Shown: positions 17,150 through 26,365 of the stretch, piece by piece
How the letters are laid out: every line of letters begins with the position of its first letter
How positions within the stretch are numbered: the stretch's first letter is position 1
Assembly (NCBI RefSeq): GCF_042677205.1
Contig: NZ_JBHTIU010000043.1
Coordinates: 1 to 64,000, forward strand
Origin: Paenibacillus_L residui
Lineage (GTDB): Bacteria > Bacillota > Bacilli > Paenibacillales > NBRC-103111
Direction of reading: 5' to 3'
Length of the DNA: 64,000 bases
Notes under the pieces: generated by a model
What the model saw: the letters and a program-made list of their open reading frames with translations, nothing else
What the model was told of the DNA's origin: nothing
The model's database searches: none
Position numbers and translations under genes: made by a program

Positions 17150-18430
17150 GTGAGTGAAATCATAGTACCAGAAATTGGAGAATCCATATCTGAAGGAACG
17201 ATTGCGAAGTGGATCAAGAAAGAGGGAGAAACGGTCAGCCAGGGAGATTTGCTGCTTGAACTGGAAACCGATAAAGTCAATCTGGAAATTACGGCTGAGC
17301 AAGACGGAGTGCTTACGGAGATTCGCAGACAAGAAGGGGATACCGTTCAGGTAGGTGAAGTGATCGGAATTATCGGAGCGGCATCTGCTGCAGCCGGTGC
17401 CCAGCAGAAGGCACCTGAAGAAGCAGCGCCTGCGGCGCCCGCCAAGGAAAGTGCACCGGCCCAAGCGGCCGCTCCGGCTCCTGCGGCAGCTATTAAAGCC
17501 GATGCGGACGATGCCGGTTCCTCGGTTACCGCTACTCCGGCAGCTAGAAAGCTGGCCAGAGAGCGCGGTATCGACTTGCGCCAAGTGCAGTCGGCAGACC
17601 CGAGCGGAAGAATCTATCCTGGCGATGTGCAATCCCATGTGGCCGGAGCCCCTTCCGCTCCTGCACAGGCTGCAGCCAATCGTCCGCAAGCGGCTCAGCC
17701 TGCGGCGCCTATTGACGTGAATCCGGCCAAGCCCGTTGAACGAATTCGGATGTCCCGCCGCCGCGTAACCATCGCTAACCGTCTCGTGGAAGCTCAGAGA
17801 ACGGCCGCGATGCTGACCACCTTCAACGAAGTGGATATGACGGCAATTCTTGACGTGCGTAAGCGCCGTAAAGATAAGTTCAAGGAGAAGCATGATGTTG
17901 GTCTTGGCTTCATGTCCTTCTTCACTAAAGCAGTCGTAGGGGCGCTCAAAGCCTTCCCGCTGTTGAACGCAGAAATTGTCGGCGAAGAAATTTTGGCCAA
18001 GAAGTATTATGATATCGGAATTGCCGTAGCCGCCAAGGAAGGTCTGGTCGTTCCGGTAGTGCGGGATGCAGATCGTCTAAGCTTCGCTGAAATAGAGAGA
18101 GAGATTGCTGATTTGGCAAGTAAGGCCCGCAACAATGCGTTGTCGCTGTCCGATCTGTCGGGCGGAACGTTCACGATAACGAATGGCGGAGTTTTCGGTT
18201 CCCTCTTGTCAACACCTATTCTGAATACGCCGCAGGTAGGGATTCTCGGAATGCATAAAATCCAATGGCGTCCGGTTGCCATTGACGAAGAGCGGATGGA
18301 AAACCGTCCGATGATGTACATTGCCTTGTCCTACGATCACCGGATTGTAGACGGCAGCGAAGCTGTCCGCTTCCTGGTAACCGTCAAGGAGCTTCTGGAA
18401 GATCCGGAATCTCTGCTGCTGGAAGGATAA
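17150..18430 (+). CDS. odhB: Dihydrolipoyllysine-residue succinyltransferase (E2 of 2-oxoglutarate dehydrogenase)
   Basis: The 426-residue E2 starts at GTG. The lipoyl domain is residues 1-76, with the lipoylated Lys42 in ETDKVNLE. An Ala/Pro-rich linker follows, then the E1/E3-binding domain around TPAARKLARERGIDLRQV (about 126-165), a second linker, and the catalytic domain. The active site is YDHRIVDG, with His397 and Asp401. It transfers succinyl groups to CoA and forms the core of the complex. It follows odhA in the same operon, and a strong terminator follows. Confidence 0.97.
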   Translation: MSEIIVPEIGESISEGTIAKWIKKEGETVSQGDLLLELETDKVNLEITAEQDGVLTEIRRQEGDTVQVGEVIGIIGAASAAAGAQQKAPEEAAPAAPAKESAPAQAAAPAPAAAIKADADDAGSSVTATPAARKLARERGIDLRQVQSADPSGRIYPGDVQSHVAGAPSAPAQAAANRPQAAQPAAPIDVNPAKPVERIRMSRRRVTIANRLVEAQRTAAMLTTFNEVDMTAILDVRKRRKDKFKEKHDVGLGFMSFFTKAVVGALKAFPLLNAEIVGEEILAKKYYDIGIAVAAKEGLVVPVVRDADRLSFAEIEREIADLASKARNNALSLSDLSGGTFTITNGGVFGSLLSTPILNTPQVGILGMHKIQWRPVAIDEERMENRPMMYIALSYDHRIVDGSEAVRFLVTVKELLEDPESLLLEG

Positions 18431-18440
18431 TCTCAACGGC

Positions 18441-18480
18441 AAAAAATCCTCCGAAGAAAACTTCGGAGGATTTTTCTTTT
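18441..18480. terminator. Bidirectional terminator between odhB and MFS gene
   Basis: AAAAATCCTCCGAAG and CTTCGGAGGATTTTT form a 15-bp stem with an AAAA loop. Runs of T on the plus side and A on the other let it serve both convergent genes. Confidence 0.92.
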
Positions 18481-18483
18481 TCC

Positions 18484-20010
18484 TCATTGCCTCTTGGCCG
18501 CTGTACTTAGTTGCTTAGCTGCTGTTTGTACCCGTTCCCCAGTCATTGTGAAGATGAAGAAGAACGCCAGGCCCGCTGTAATCAGGGCCCACATGAAGGT
18601 TTGAGCGATGGAGGAGGACAGCAGCTCCGTTATTTTGTCCAGCAGCTCTGGCGGGATTAGCGCACGCTTATCCGGGGATAGCATATCGCGCGGATCGCCG
18701 ATGTCGATCGGAGGCGCCCCTCCGGCACCGGCAAATTCCTTGCCAAGCCCGTTGGTAAACAGGTTCCGCTGAATAATGCCGAAAATAGTGATGCCGAGCG
18801 TCATCCCGAGAGAACGCATGAAGGTAAGAGTCGAAGTAGCTGAACCCCGCTGCCGCATATCAAAGTTGTGAATGGCTGCCATGCTTAATACCGAGAAGTT
18901 AAATCCTACCCCAAACCCCGTAATAATCATATACACCGTTAGAGTAGACCGGGCCACCTCGGTTGATAAAGTAGACAGCAGGAAAATTCCGAGGAGGAAG
19001 CAAATTCCCGAGAAAATCATAATGTTCCGGTAGCTGGTTCGCGTCGTTAGAAACCCTCCGATTTGGCTGCCGAAAACCGATCCGATCATCATCGGCATCA
19101 GAATGAGCCCGGAATGGGTCGCCGATCCGCCGAAGACGCCCTGTACGAAGATCGGGATATAGATGGTGGCCACGATAAAAGTAGCCCCATAGAATAGCGC
19201 TACCGCGTTACTTGCGGCGAACAGCCTTTTACGAAACATGCTGAACGAAAGGATCGGCTCCGCGGCTTTCGTCTCAACATATAGAAAAACGGCAAACAGG
19301 ATGGCAAAGGCGGAAAAAAGACCGATGATGACGGCGGAATTCCATGCATAGTGCTGACCGCCCAGCTCGAGCGCGAACATTAGGCTGACAACGGCTGTCA
19401 CTAGTGTAGCAGCGCCCCACCAGTCAATTTTTTGTTTCGATTTTGCCAAGGACTCATGATAAAAGAAGGAAATAAAAGCAAGTGCCACAACGCCTATAGG
19501 CAGGTTGATATAGAAAATCCAGTGCCAGTTTATGTATTCAGTGATGTATGCTCCCAACAGAGGGCCGAATATACTGGATATTCCGAATACGGCGCCGAAC
19601 AGGCCGCTGATTTTCCCTCTTTTTTCCGGAGGAAAAATATCAAATACGACGGTAAAGGCGATGGGCATCAGCGCTCCTCCGCCGATTCCTTGAATGGCAC
19701 GGTAAATGCTGAGCTGCTCGATCGTTTGCGCTGTCCCGCATAGTACGGAACCGAGCAGAAAAACGAGCATACCGAACATGAAGAAGCGTTTGCGGCCATA
19801 CATGTCGGACAACTTTCCGAAGATGGGGGTGCCCGCCATCGTCGCTACCATATAAGAGGAAGTCACCCAGACGATTTTATCGAATCCGCCTAGATCGGAG
19901 ACAATGGTCCCCATGGCAGCGGCCACAATGGTATTATCCATCGCCGCCATCAGAATACCGAGCAGAAGCCCGGCCACTACAAAGCCAATTTTACTATTCT
20001 TAGCAATCAT
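18484..20010 (-). CDS. DHA2 (EmrB/QacA) family MFS transporter, 14 TM
   Basis: This is a 508-residue protein with about 14 hydrophobic helices. The motif-A region is TPIFGKLSDMYGRKRFFMFG (about residues 60-79), and motif C is GALMPIAFTVVFDIFPPEKR with the following glycine-rich helix. The N-terminal LDxT-like motif appears as MAAMDNTIVAAAMGTI. It is probably a proton-driven multidrug exporter. No regulator is adjacent. A 16-bp palindrome about 140 bases upstream of the start is a possible operator. Confidence 0.92.
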   Translation of the reverse strand: MIAKNSKIGFVVAGLLLGILMAAMDNTIVAAAMGTIVSDLGGFDKIVWVTSSYMVATMAGTPIFGKLSDMYGRKRFFMFGMLVFLLGSVLCGTAQTIEQLSIYRAIQGIGGGALMPIAFTVVFDIFPPEKRGKISGLFGAVFGISSIFGPLLGAYITEYINWHWIFYINLPIGVVALAFISFFYHESLAKSKQKIDWWGAATLVTAVVSLMFALELGGQHYAWNSAVIIGLFSAFAILFAVFLYVETKAAEPILSFSMFRKRLFAASNAVALFYGATFIVATIYIPIFVQGVFGGSATHSGLILMPMMIGSVFGSQIGGFLTTRTSYRNIMIFSGICFLLGIFLLSTLSTEVARSTLTVYMIITGFGVGFNFSVLSMAAIHNFDMRQRGSATSTLTFMRSLGMTLGITIFGIIQRNLFTNGLGKEFAGAGGAPPIDIGDPRDMLSPDKRALIPPELLDKITELLSSSIAQTFMWALITAGLAFFFIFTMTGERVQTAAKQLSTAAKRQ

Positions 20011-20147
20011 GAAAGTGCTCCTTTGTCATAAGCTGGTCTTGCCCTGTCGATCTGTCTCCGCGCAGAGCGAAGCTGATCTATATTGGGTCCTTCTTGATGA
20101 GCAAAGATTTATGTCCCACCACTCCTTCCTCATATCGTTCCCCGCTA

Positions 20148-20163
20148 ATTTATTATAATAAAT
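20148..20163. promoter_or_regulatory. 16-bp AT-rich palindrome upstream of the DHA2 transporter
   Basis: ATTTATTATAATAAAT is a perfect palindrome in the 520-base gap between two divergently transcribed genes. It contains TATAAT-like sequence on both strands, so it could be an operator over the MFS promoter. The rest of the gap (20164-20450) shows nothing I can identify. Confidence 0.4.
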
Positions 20164-20453
20164 CATTATTTCAGCCTGCGCTTTATTTTTGTAATCTTAA
20201 ATTTCTTTACAGCGTGAATAGGGGGCAAAGAAAGAATCTAACGGACATAAAACCTTACTTTAATACATAGGTATTCATCTGCGAAAATAATCCTCAGGAG
20301 CTTTTAATAAAAACGGGACAACCGAGGTGGAAAAAGGAGGATTTCAGCGATATACTGGGGGGTGTGGCAGCATTACTTTACTATTGTCCGGTTCGAATGA
20401 AAAGTATGGACATATTCTCTGCTGATTTATAGAAATACAAGATATCAATAGTT

Positions 20454-20488
20454 CTGACATTCAGTTAACATAACATTTATTATGTAAA
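20454..20488 (+). promoter_or_regulatory. Promoter with inverted repeat before the AMP-forming ligase
   Basis: CTGACA (20454-20459) and TATTAT (20477-20482) are 17 bases apart. GTTAACATAA (20463-20472) and TTATGTAAAC (20479-20488) form a nearly perfect inverted repeat across the -10 region, placing a regulator site where it could block RNA polymerase. Confidence 0.5.
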
Positions 20489-20530
20489 CCAAAGGATCGA
20501 AATCGTTTGATTCCATATAAGGAGCACCAA

Positions 20531-21955
20531 ATGCGAATTGAAGAAATGATAATTAAACAGGCTGCACTTACGCCGGATCGTTGGGCAGTGGCCGATTCGA
20601 AGCAGCGGTTTACTTACAAGGAATTTATGGAACAGGTACTGTATAGAGTGGACGAGCTGAAGGCAATGGGGGCGGGGACCGGGGAAACGGAAATATTTGC
20701 GCTGCAGATGCCCAACAGCATCGCTTGGCTGACAGACGTGCTGGCTGTCATGATGCTTGGCGGTATCGTGCTGCTGCTTCATCCGGAGACGACTGTGGAG
20801 GAGCGGACCAGGCTGTTCGACAAGATCGGGCCGCAGTGGCTGTTGGGGATGGACGAGGAGCTTCGTTGGCCGGGGAACAAGCCAAGCCCCCGTCTGCCCC
20901 TGCGGCAGGCCGCTTCTGTCAGAGACCTGTTCCTCATCGGGTACACATCAGGTTCTACCGGTGAGCCCAAAGGCTATGTGAAAAGCCATCGTTCCTGGAC
21001 CTGCAGTCTGGAAGGCTGGACAGAAGCGTTCGGATTGACCGGCAGCGAGCGGATTGCCGTGCCTCTCCCGATGTCTTATTCCGCACAGCTGTATCCGGCC
21101 ATTCATGGGCTGGCAACCGGCGCGGAGGTCATCCTGATGGAGAGCTATTCGCCCGGAGGGCTTCTAGCTCATAATGCGACCTGCGTAACCATTATCCCGG
21201 CGTTACTCGATTCACTAATCCGCTATGCGGATAGCCGGATACCGGAATCGCTGTCGGGGAGGATGCCGAGAACGGTCATATCCGTAGGAACCAAGCTCTC
21301 CGCTGCCCAGAGAGCAAGCTTCCGGCGGTGCTTTGGCGAGAGCTCTTTGTACGAATATTACGGTTCATCCGAAATGGGGTATGTGACCTATCTCCGTCCG
21401 GAAGAGGCGGAGCGGGCTCCTGATTCGGTAGGGGCTCCCTTCCCGGGGGTGGAGATCGCCTTTATGGACGCCGGCGGTCACCGCATCGAGGCTGAGGAAG
21501 GCCGGCCGGGCAAGCTCTATGTCCGCACTGACCAAGCGTTCGAAGGCTATGCCGGGGAAGAAGCTTTGACAGAAGATTGCTGGATAGGGGAATGGGTAAC
21601 TTCCCATGATCTCGGGTATTGCCGGAAGGATGGAAATATCGTGTTGACCGGACGGGAGCGGGATGTGATCAAAACCGGGGGAAGCCTGGTCTATGCCGCG
21701 GAGGTAGAAGCCGCTCTAATGGATATAGAAGGGGTGGCGGAGGCGGCTGTTATACCGGAAGAAGACGGGCAGAGAGGCGAAATCATCCACGCTGTGATCG
21801 TACTGCGGCCGGAAGGTGACCTCGCGCTTGTCAGGCGGCACTGCGCTTCCAAGCTCGCACCATACAAACGCCCAAGAAAGTGGAGCGTTGTAGACAAGCT
21901 GCCGAGGAACCGGAACGGGAAAGTGGTCAAGAGCCGGATTTTTGTGTCCGATTGA
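20531..21955 (+). CDS. AMP-dependent acyl/aryl-CoA synthetase-like ligase
   Basis: A 474-residue member of the ANL (adenylate-forming) superfamily that activates a carboxylate with ATP. Motifs: YTSGSTGEPKG (138-148, phosphate loop), YYGSSEMG (about 276-283), TGRERDVIKTGG (about 373-384, hinge), and PRNRNGKVVK with the catalytic C-terminal Lys. ATG 20531 is chosen because AAGGAG is six bases upstream; TTG 20507 lies before that site. It is at the short end of the family and resembles MenE-like stand-alone enzymes. No carrier protein or CoA-using gene is next to it, so the substrate is unknown. Confidence 0.88.
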   Translation: MRIEEMIIKQAALTPDRWAVADSKQRFTYKEFMEQVLYRVDELKAMGAGTGETEIFALQMPNSIAWLTDVLAVMMLGGIVLLLHPETTVEERTRLFDKIGPQWLLGMDEELRWPGNKPSPRLPLRQAASVRDLFLIGYTSGSTGEPKGYVKSHRSWTCSLEGWTEAFGLTGSERIAVPLPMSYSAQLYPAIHGLATGAEVILMESYSPGGLLAHNATCVTIIPALLDSLIRYADSRIPESLSGRMPRTVISVGTKLSAAQRASFRRCFGESSLYEYYGSSEMGYVTYLRPEEAERAPDSVGAPFPGVEIAFMDAGGHRIEAEEGRPGKLYVRTDQAFEGYAGEEALTEDCWIGEWVTSHDLGYCRKDGNIVLTGRERDVIKTGGSLVYAAEVEAALMDIEGVAEAAVIPEEDGQRGEIIHAVIVLRPEGDLALVRRHCASKLAPYKRPRKWSVVDKLPRNRNGKVVKSRIFVSD

Positions 21956-22048
21956 ATGTCATAGGATAGTTTTTTCAAGGCAATTTCTGCTATAGTAGTG
22001 AAGAAAGCGTTTTTATTCTATATTGTGCCAAGCAGGGGGAGCAAGATT

Positions 22049-23209
22049 ATGAGCTTACCAACCGGGAACAGACAGGAGGACCGGAGCCTCTGGCTGGAAT
22101 GGATGAGAAGGATTGCCGATCCGGTCCTTACCTCCTTGGCCGCGCGCCGGCTGAGAGCGGACATGCCTGTGGAGAGCAGGGGGACGGATCGGGCGGACTA
22201 TACTTATCTGGAAGCATTCGGGAGACTGCTGGTCGGCATGGCTCCATGGCTGGAGAGCGGACCGGATGACGATAGTCCGGAAGCGCGATGGCGAGAGCAA
22301 TATGGTGAACTGGCAAGGCTTGGGATCGATGCCGGCACGGATCCCGAGTCTCCGGACTGCTTTAACTTTACCCAAGGATATCAACCGATCGTGGACGCCG
22401 CTTTCCTGGCTCATGCTCTACTGCGTGCGCCGACGGAGCTTTATGGCCGGTTAAGCGGACAGGTTCAGCGCCGGCTTGTTAAGTCGCTGCAGGCGACGCG
22501 GTCTCGCAAACCCCATTTTAACAATTGGCTGCTGTTTGCGGCGATGATTGAAGCCGCTTTATACAGGATGGACGAATGCTGGGACCCGATGCGGATCGAT
22601 TACGCCCTCAAGCAGCACGAGCAATGGTATAAAGGCGACGGAATTTATGGGGATGGCCCGGACTTCCATTGGGATTATTACAACAGCTTCGTCATTCAGC
22701 CGATGCTCATCGATATCGTCGGAACGGTCGCACAGGAATCGGACGATTGGAAACGCCTGCAGGAGAAAGTGGAGGCCAGGGCGGTCCGCTATGCCGCCAT
22801 TCAGGAAAGAAGCATCTCTCCCGAAGGCACTTTCCCGGTCGTCGGCCGGTCCCTGGCCTATCGTTGCGGGGCGTTCCAGCATCTTGCGCAGATGGCGCTG
22901 CAGCATAAGCTGCCTCCGGACCTTCATCCGGCTCAAGTGAGGTGCGCCTTGACGGCAGTGATACGGCGGACATTGACGGTGCCGGGAACATTCGACGACA
23001 AAGGCTGGCTGCAAATCGGACTATGCGGCCATCAGCCGGAATTGGGCGAATCGTATATTTCTACCGGAAGTCTGTATCTTTGTTCAACGGTCTTCCTTCC
23101 GCTGGGCCTGCCGCCTTCCGATCCTTTCTGGCAAGGAGAGGCGGACTGGACGGCGAAGAAAGCCTGGTCCGGGCAGAGTGTGCCTATAGATCAGGCTTTA
23201 AGCCGGTAA
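22049..23209 (+). CDS. DUF2264 domain protein (putative glycoside-active, alpha/alpha-toroid)
   Basis: The start is ATG 22049, with AGGGGGAG seven bases upstream. The 386-residue protein matches DUF2264: NFTQGYQPIVDAAFLAHAL, KPHFNNWLLFAAMIEAALY and YGDGPDFHWDYYNSFVIQPM with several conserved aromatic and acidic residues, followed by VVGRSLAYRCGAFQHLAQMA. These proteins are predicted helical barrels found with polysaccharide-degradation genes. There is no signal peptide, so it should be cytoplasmic and act on imported oligosaccharides. It lies just upstream of a DUF4091 gene in the same direction. Confidence 0.85.
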   Translation: MSLPTGNRQEDRSLWLEWMRRIADPVLTSLAARRLRADMPVESRGTDRADYTYLEAFGRLLVGMAPWLESGPDDDSPEARWREQYGELARLGIDAGTDPESPDCFNFTQGYQPIVDAAFLAHALLRAPTELYGRLSGQVQRRLVKSLQATRSRKPHFNNWLLFAAMIEAALYRMDECWDPMRIDYALKQHEQWYKGDGIYGDGPDFHWDYYNSFVIQPMLIDIVGTVAQESDDWKRLQEKVEARAVRYAAIQERSISPEGTFPVVGRSLAYRCGAFQHLAQMALQHKLPPDLHPAQVRCALTAVIRRTLTVPGTFDDKGWLQIGLCGHQPELGESYISTGSLYLCSTVFLPLGLPPSDPFWQGEADWTAKKAWSGQSVPIDQALSR

Positions 23210-23273
23210 CTGCGCAAGCTCTAGAAGTAGTTTGGGTATGAACAGACGAAGGATTTAGAGGAGGAGAAATCGA

Positions 23274-24932
23274 ATGAAAACAGGCAGTTATAAGCTTGAA
23301 ACCCGTTGTCTAAGCTCGTTGGTGAAAGTATTTCCGGATGAGGAACTGAACGCCCGGGCCTATACCAAGGGATCCGCTCTATCTAACGAGATGTATTCTT
23401 TTCAGATCGCTTATCGCTCCGATTTGTTATTGAAGTGGCTCGAAGTCAAGGTGGAGTCGGAGCTGAACGAGGTGTTGTCGGTCCGCTCCGTAGGGCTCGT
23501 ACCGGCCGAGATGGTTGCCTATCACGATCATGACGAGCACATTCTTCGTTCGACTCCGGGATTATATCCCGACCCTCTGTATAACATTGCGGAGGAGGGC
23601 CTGGCAGGCCTGCCCGGCAATTGGCGCTCCCTATGGGTCGAGGCGGATCTTCAGGGCAAGGTGAAGCCGGGCCATTACCCGATTCGCGTTTTGTTCATGC
23701 ACGCAGGGGAATGTCTGGCCGAAGAGACCTTCGAGCTGGAGGTCATTGGAGCCGAACTGCCGGAGCAGCAGTTGAAATATACGAACTGGTTCCATACGGA
23801 CTGTCTGGCGACTTACTACTCCTATGAGATTTTCAGCGAAGAGCATTGGCGGGCGATAGACAATTTTGTACAAACTGCGGTTAAGCACGGCATGAATATG
23901 ATTCTGACGCCTCTGTTCACCCCTCCGTTGGATACCCGGGTGGGCGGGGAGCGACCGACGGTCCAACTGGTCGATGTGGAGAAATCCGGAGATACCTACC
24001 GCTTCGGCTTCGACAAGCTGAAAAGATGGGTGGAGCTCTGCTCGAGGAACGGGGTCCGGTATTTTGAATTCTCTCATCTATTTACCCAGTGGGGAGTCAA
24101 GCATGCGCCGAAAATTATGGCTGTCGAGAATGGAACCGAGAAGCGCATTTTTGGCTGGGAGACCGATGCGACCGGGGACGATTATCGGGGATTTCTCTCG
24201 CAGTTCTTGCCCGAGCTTGTCCGCTTTATTCAGACCAACGGCCTGGAGGAGCGAAGCTTCTTCCACGTTTCTGACGAGCCTCACAAGGAGCATTTGGAAA
24301 ACTACCAGAAAGCGAGCGATTTGTTGAAGCAATATTTGGCTGATTTTCCGATGATCGATGCTCTGTCGGACTACGAATTTTATGATAAAGGCTATGTCAA
24401 GAACCCGATTCCTGCTACTAATCATATTGAGCCGTTCCTGGAGAATAAGGTTCCGAACCTGTGGACTTATTATTGCTGCTCGCAATACAAGGAAGTGTCG
24501 AATCGGTTCCTGAATATGCCGTCCGCACGCAACCGGATTCTGGGCTATCAACTGTATAAATTTGATATTGCCGGGTTCCTGCATTGGGGCTATAACTTCT
24601 GGTATGCCCAATATTCGATCCGGCCGATCGATCCATACACCAACACGGATTCCAACTACGGGTTTCCGGCCGGCGATGCATTCGTGGTCTATCCGGGTCC
24701 GGATGGACAGGCCATAGAATCGCTGCGGCTTAAGGTGTTCTATGATGCGTTCCAGGATTTGCGGGCGTTGAAGCTGCTCGAAAGCCTGATAGGCAGGGAG
24801 CAGGTGCTTGAGCTGATCGAGGAAGAGCTGGAGGAAGAGATTACGTTCCGTACATACCCTCGGGAAGAGGAATGGCTGCTCAACAAACGGGAGCAAATCA
24901 ACCGCATGATCAAGGACAGCTTGTCCCAATAG
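23274..24932 (+). CDS. DUF4091 domain protein (glycoside hydrolase-like)
   Basis: A 552-residue protein. An N-terminal beta-rich part (about 1-165) precedes a TIM-barrel-like region containing NMILTPLFTPPLDTR, RYFEFSHLFTQWGVKHAP and SFFHVSDEPHKEHLENY; the latter includes the SDEP acidic motif often seen as catalytic in such barrels. The GFLHWGYNFWYA and VYPGPDG segments near the C-terminus are DUF4091 hallmarks. It is probably cytoplasmic (no signal). GGAGGAGA precedes the ATG. With the DUF2264 gene before it, it likely degrades oligosaccharides. A terminator follows. Confidence 0.85.
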   Translation: MKTGSYKLETRCLSSLVKVFPDEELNARAYTKGSALSNEMYSFQIAYRSDLLLKWLEVKVESELNEVLSVRSVGLVPAEMVAYHDHDEHILRSTPGLYPDPLYNIAEEGLAGLPGNWRSLWVEADLQGKVKPGHYPIRVLFMHAGECLAEETFELEVIGAELPEQQLKYTNWFHTDCLATYYSYEIFSEEHWRAIDNFVQTAVKHGMNMILTPLFTPPLDTRVGGERPTVQLVDVEKSGDTYRFGFDKLKRWVELCSRNGVRYFEFSHLFTQWGVKHAPKIMAVENGTEKRIFGWETDATGDDYRGFLSQFLPELVRFIQTNGLEERSFFHVSDEPHKEHLENYQKASDLLKQYLADFPMIDALSDYEFYDKGYVKNPIPATNHIEPFLENKVPNLWTYYCCSQYKEVSNRFLNMPSARNRILGYQLYKFDIAGFLHWGYNFWYAQYSIRPIDPYTNTDSNYGFPAGDAFVVYPGPDGQAIESLRLKVFYDAFQDLRALKLLESLIGREQVLELIEEELEEEITFRTYPREEEWLLNKREQINRMIKDSLSQ

Positions 24933-24954
24933 CCCGGCGCATGAAGCCTGTCGA

Positions 24955-24985
24955 AGAACGCCCTCGGATGAGGGCGTTCTTTCTT
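24955..24985 (+). terminator. Terminator after DUF4091 gene
   Basis: GAACGCCCTC and GAGGGCGTTC pair around GGAT, followed by TTTCTTT. It can also stop the convergent lyase-like gene. Confidence 0.88.
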
Positions 24986-25002
24986 TACTGTTTTATATGG
25001 CT

Positions 25003-25713
25003 TTATTTGACCCAGTACTTCAGATTTCGAAACTTCGTTTCTGAACGTCCTTCCACTCCATAAACACCGTTCTTAAAGTGACGTGTCGCCGGCCCGCGAT
25101 CTTCTACGGTCAGAACCAATTCGTCATCTGCATAAACTCGAATGATTCCCTCATCAGCATTATGAGCCACCTTTAGGTTCCACCAATTGTTGTACACATT
25201 AGATTTGATAAGCGCACCATTAGGATCGCTAAAATATCGCCTCACCGTGTTATCTGGGTGAACTACCAGCATGATGTCGGTTGCGGGCGTACCCGCCGGC
25301 CTGTTAATCCGCAAAATTTGCATCACTGACGATCCGACCGACCCTTCTTCGATATAGACATCTGCTTCCCACATGTGCTCACCAGACGAATACTCGTTAT
25401 ACCAGCGCATCTCGGTACGGGGGTCCGTTGTATTGCCTTGTTTAAAAGGTTTGTCCGTATTATATACCCACATGGTATGTGTATCGGTCGCTGCATCGTA
25501 ATGGTATCGCTCGCTCAAATCAAGATCCCATGGCTTCTGGATGTAATAACTGAAGGGAACTTGAGTCCATCCGATCGTTGGCGGATCTTGTGCAGCGCCG
25601 GCATTTGCCACGGCGCCATTCACTGTCGGCCCGAACTGAAATAGTAGGCAGGCAAGAGATAGAATAAGGATCAGGCTAACCATTTTTTTGGTTTTAAACC
25701 CGGCTTGAGCCAA
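25003..25713 (-). CDS. Secreted polysaccharide-lyase-like protein (concanavalin-like fold)
   Basis: A 236-residue protein with an N-terminal signal (about residues 11-33, MVSLILILSLACLLFQFG). The mature part has the jelly-roll pattern of lyase families: DPRTEMRWYNEYSSGEHMWE (with an R-x-E-x-R element like PL7/PL20), then SVMQILRINRP and a C-terminal VYGVEGRSETKFRNLKYWVK strand. That supports an exported enzyme or binding protein for uronate-containing glycans; the exact family is uncertain. The start is a TTG preceded by AGGAGATG. Its convergent neighbours, DUF2264/DUF4091, could process the products. Confidence 0.7.
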   Translation of the reverse strand: MAQAGFKTKKMVSLILILSLACLLFQFGPTVNGAVANAGAAQDPPTIGWTQVPFSYYIQKPWDLDLSERYHYDAATDTHTMWVYNTDKPFKQGNTTDPRTEMRWYNEYSSGEHMWEADVYIEEGSVGSSVMQILRINRPAGTPATDIMLVVHPDNTVRRYFSDPNGALIKSNVYNNWWNLKVAHNADEGIIRVYADDELVLTVEDRGPATRHFKNGVYGVEGRSETKFRNLKYWVK

Positions 25714-26365
25714 TTGATATCATCTCCTAAACGATAAATTTTCCTTCTATTCTAAGATGCCGATCTTTGAAGATGTTGTATCAGGCAAGATAAAGGACCT
25801 CCATTTCACCCCCAATCACTCTTACATTTATTTCCTGATACAAACTTTAATACGGTATTCTTGAATTCGCCTTTCCATAATGTGTTATTTTACTTTTGGA
25901 TTGTGCTTTTTAACGATTTTGTGAAGAACAAGCTGGGCTTGTCGGGAGAGCGGATTTTTTGTCAATGCGAAAGACGGGCTGATTTACGCGAAGAAGGGGA
26001 GAGCATGATCCTATAGCGAAGCTGGAAATTGCCCAAGAAGATATCGTGACGTTGAAGATTCAATGCGCAGAGCCGGAAGAGTACAGGGGGGCAATGGGTG
26101 GCGGAGGATAAAAATCGATTCATAACGAAGGAAGAATCCGCGCGGATTCATGGAAGTCCTTCAATGCCTATCGTGAACAGTATGGTCTTTCGATTTGGAT
26201 GCAATAACAGAAAGAAGGAGTCCGGGAAGGTCGTGGAGAATCGGCCTAACTTGCCCTTCGGGCATTGTCGAAAGCAGCAAACGGCCGCATTGGGTTCGGA
26301 ACCGCAAAGGTTCCAAAACTCAACCTTCCTGGACTTACATACGTCGTTTTGGGCTCTGCCCCGGC
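25714..26365. other. Gene-poor 650-bp gap with possible decayed coding fragments
   Basis: No intact gene is supportable. Between about 25905 and 26220 short stretches look protein-like but are broken by frame changes: NDFVKNKLGLSGERIF, then after a run of seven T in another frame VNAKDGLIYAKKGRA with a stop, then LEIAQEDIVTLKIQCAEPEE, then VAEDKNRFITKEESARI. I cannot name a parent gene. This may be the remains of one or two genes or chance. Confidence 0.3.

Noticed and set aside
16103..17893. Long minus-strand open frame of 596 codons opposite odhA-odhB
   Set aside because: It is antisense to two certain genes, lacks a ribosome binding site and resembles no family; it arises from codon bias of the real genes.
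24078..24929. Long minus-strand frame of 283 codons opposite the DUF4091 gene
   Set aside because: It mirrors the real gene; no ribosome binding site and no recognisable domain.
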